From NCBI GenBank assembly GCA_027011235.1, contig JALVAI010000312.1, positions 1 through 7,361 of the forward strand: a DNA stretch of 7,361 nt, given 5' to 3'. The position numbers and the translations under genes were made by a program. Numbering within the stretch: position 1 is the first letter of the stretch; each line of letters begins with the position of its first letter. Positions 6,505-7,361 of the stretch are shown piece after piece. Source of the DNA: Desulfobulbaceae bacterium. Its GTDB lineage: Bacteria; Desulfobacterota; Desulfobulbia; Desulfobulbales; Desulfobulbaceae. The notes beneath the pieces were generated by a model that saw only the letters and a program-made list of their open reading frames with translations, had not been told where the DNA came from and ran no database searches.

Positions 6505-6957
6505 TTATGACGGTCCATCCTTCCGCTCGTTATGCTCGGCAAGGGCAACCAGAACAAAATCCTGCAGCAGTTCCCGATTATGGGGATCAAGATCGATGAA
6601 TTCGCAGCCGACCGCCACATGATCGAGATATTCCTCATCCATGACCCAGCGCACCTCCATGGACAGATCGGCGACATCGGCAAGATGCGGATGGCCGACT
6701 ATGGCAATCAACTGCAAGGGATCATTCATCTTGAACCGGATGCCTGCTGAACGCTTGCAATGAAAACCGATACCGCCTTCGCTGATATTCAGAAGACGAA
6801 CGTCGTAGGTCTTCTCTCCACCGGCCGGGACAATTTTGGCAAGCGTCACCTCATCGGCGGGTAAGAATATCCTCGGGTATCTTCGTTGTTCCTTAAAAGA
6901 ATCCATATATCTCTTGATGTAGTTATTAGAAGTTAACGATTGCGCATACTGACGCAC
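6505..6957 (-). CDS. PilZ-domain protein, probable cyclic-di-GMP receptor
   Basis: 150 residues from a GTG at 6957-6955, or 133 from the ATG at 6906-6904. Both PilZ ligand motifs are present: RxxxR as RRYPR (25-29, numbering from the GTG) and (D/N)xSxxG as NISEGG (57-62). A beta-barrel-like remainder follows, with a conserved-looking GCEFIDL near the end. This is one PilZ domain with no attached effector domain, so it probably acts by binding a partner when cyclic-di-GMP is present; the partner and process are unknown. Start choice: the GTG has AAGGA seven bases upstream, while the ATG has only a weak AGAGA close by but starts nearer to the PilZ core. If the sigma28-like promoter at 6970-6996 is used, the transcript would begin after the AAGGA and the ATG would be the start. 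It is convergent with letB, with one base between the stop codons. Confidence 0.88.
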   Translation of the reverse strand: MRQYAQSLTSNNYIKRYMDSFKEQRRYPRIFLPADEVTLAKIVPAGGEKTYDVRLLNISEGGIGFHCKRSAGIRFKMNDPLQLIAIVGHPHLADVADLSMEVRWVMDEEYLDHVAVGCEFIDLDPHNRELLQDFVLVALAEHNERKDGPS

Positions 6958-6969
6958 AGTTCAATCCTT

Positions 6970-6996
6970 CTATCGGCATAGTGTATCGCCGGCTTA
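6970..6996 (-). promoter_or_regulatory. Candidate flagellar sigma28 (FliA-type) promoter of the PilZ gene
   Basis: On the minus strand TAAG (6996-6993) is followed after exactly 15 bases by GCCGATAG (6977-6970). The enterobacterial sigma28 consensus is TAAA, 15 bases, GCCGATAA, so 3 of 4 and 7 of 8 positions match. A PilZ protein (YcgR) is known to belong to the sigma28 regulon in E. coli, which makes the site plausible. It competes with the overlapping sigma70-like site at 6980-7008, and whether this organism is flagellated is not visible. Confidence 0.35.
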
Positions 6997-7008
6997 AGGA
7001 AATAGCAA
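6980..7008 (-). promoter_or_regulatory. Alternative sigma70-like promoter of the PilZ gene
   Basis: On the minus strand TTGCTA (7008-7003, four of six) is separated by 17 bases from TACACT (6985-6980, four of six). Transcription would start near 6973, leaving about 16 bases before the GTG at 6957 and including its AAGGA ribosome binding site. It is a weak match, listed because it fits the GTG start better than the sigma28-like site does. Confidence 0.3.
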
Positions 7009-7130
7009 AAAAAAAGAGCAGAAACAAAACGATTCTTCTTGGTGATTTTGCTTACTTTTTCTTTATACTTAGGTATGTTGCCGAAATATGCATCCCTTGC
7101 GGCCCCTTAAATCTCTTCTTTCTCTGTACC

Positions 7131-7361
7131 TTATTTCCCTACTGAAAATCCTGGCTGAAAAAAACGCAGCCTATTGGCATTACTGACCACTGTCACCGAA
7201 GACAGGGCCATGGCCGCCGAGGCAAACATCGGCTGCAGAAGCCAGCCGGTAAAGGGGTAAAAAAGGCCCGCAGCCAGCGGAATACCGATAATGTTGTAGA
7301 TAAAGGCGCCAAACAGGTTCTGCCTGATATTTCTGATGGTGGCACGGGAGATCTCTATGGC
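7131..7361 (-). CDS. Copper-type P1B ATPase, C-terminal 76 residues, cut by the window edge
   Basis: Translated by hand on the minus strand; the stop TAA is at 7133-7131 and the rest of the protein lies beyond the right edge. The fragment opens in the stalk after the hinge region (AIEISRATIRNIRQNLF), as in CopA-type pumps. It then has the last two membrane helices: one with the YN pair in FIYNIIGIPLAAG, the next with MALSS, followed by VVSNANRLR. YN and the Met/Ser pair (M and the Ser four residues on) are the transmembrane Cu(I)-coordinating residues described for CopA, which favours a Cu(I) exporter over Zn/Cd-type pumps. The catalytic DKTGT and CPC motifs are outside the window, so activity cannot be judged. 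About 170 bases separate it from the PilZ gene on the same strand; no clear terminator is seen between them. Confidence 0.9.
   Translation of the reverse strand, partial: AIEISRATIRNIRQNLFGAFIYNIIGIPLAAGLFYPFTGWLLQPMFASAAMALSSVTVVSNANRLRFFQPGFSVGK

Noticed and set aside
7009..7130. A-rich/T-rich run downstream of the P-type ATPase as a terminator
   Set aside because: On the minus strand the T-run near 7018-7007 is not preceded by a convincing GC stem, so I could not support an intrinsic terminator.

Overview
The window reads as accessory-to-core chromosome of a Gram-negative (diderm) bacterium of moderate to high GC. The strongest evidence for two membranes is a complete LetA/LetB-type trans-envelope lipid transport operon. 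Codon usage and gene style would fit a proteobacterium or a Desulfobacterota member, but nothing here fixes the taxon.

Layout, left to right. 1-974 (minus): first 324 codons of a major facilitator superfamily transporter, running off the left edge. About 975-1494: a gene-poor, AT-richer spacer with a promoter-like site for the transporter, a 40-codon minus-strand open stretch that looks like a gene remnant, a short inverted repeat, and the control region of the next operon. 1495-2144 (plus): a two-gene type II toxin-antitoxin module, a ribbon-helix-helix antitoxin and a PIN-domain (VapC-type) ribonuclease toxin joined by an ATGA overlap, with a near-perfect palindrome over its putative promoter. 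2145-2461: spacer with no supported gene. 2462-6503 (plus): letA-letB. LetA is a polytopic protein with two zinc-ribbon-like cysteine clusters. LetB is a single-anchor periplasmic protein with seven MCE domains. 6505-6957 (minus): a PilZ-domain protein, probably a cyclic-di-GMP receptor, convergent with letB with one base between the stop codons. 7131-7361 (minus): last 76 residues of a copper-type P1B ATPase, running off the right edge.

Working together: LetA (inner membrane) and LetB (a stacked-ring tunnel across the periplasm) form one lipid-trafficking machine, with overlapping genes that suggest translational coupling. The toxin-antitoxin pair is a self-contained, probably self-regulated and horizontally mobile cassette of lower GC. 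The PilZ protein, the Cu-ATPase and the MFS transporter are separate units that share the cell-envelope theme only loosely. I found no CRISPR array, tRNA, rRNA, transposase or integrase. I saw no clear undescribed system. The more interesting points are the regulatory sites (toxin-antitoxin operator, possible flagellar-sigma promoter of the PilZ gene, possible leaderless transporter mRNA) and the seven-domain A-B-A-B-B-A-B layout of LetB.
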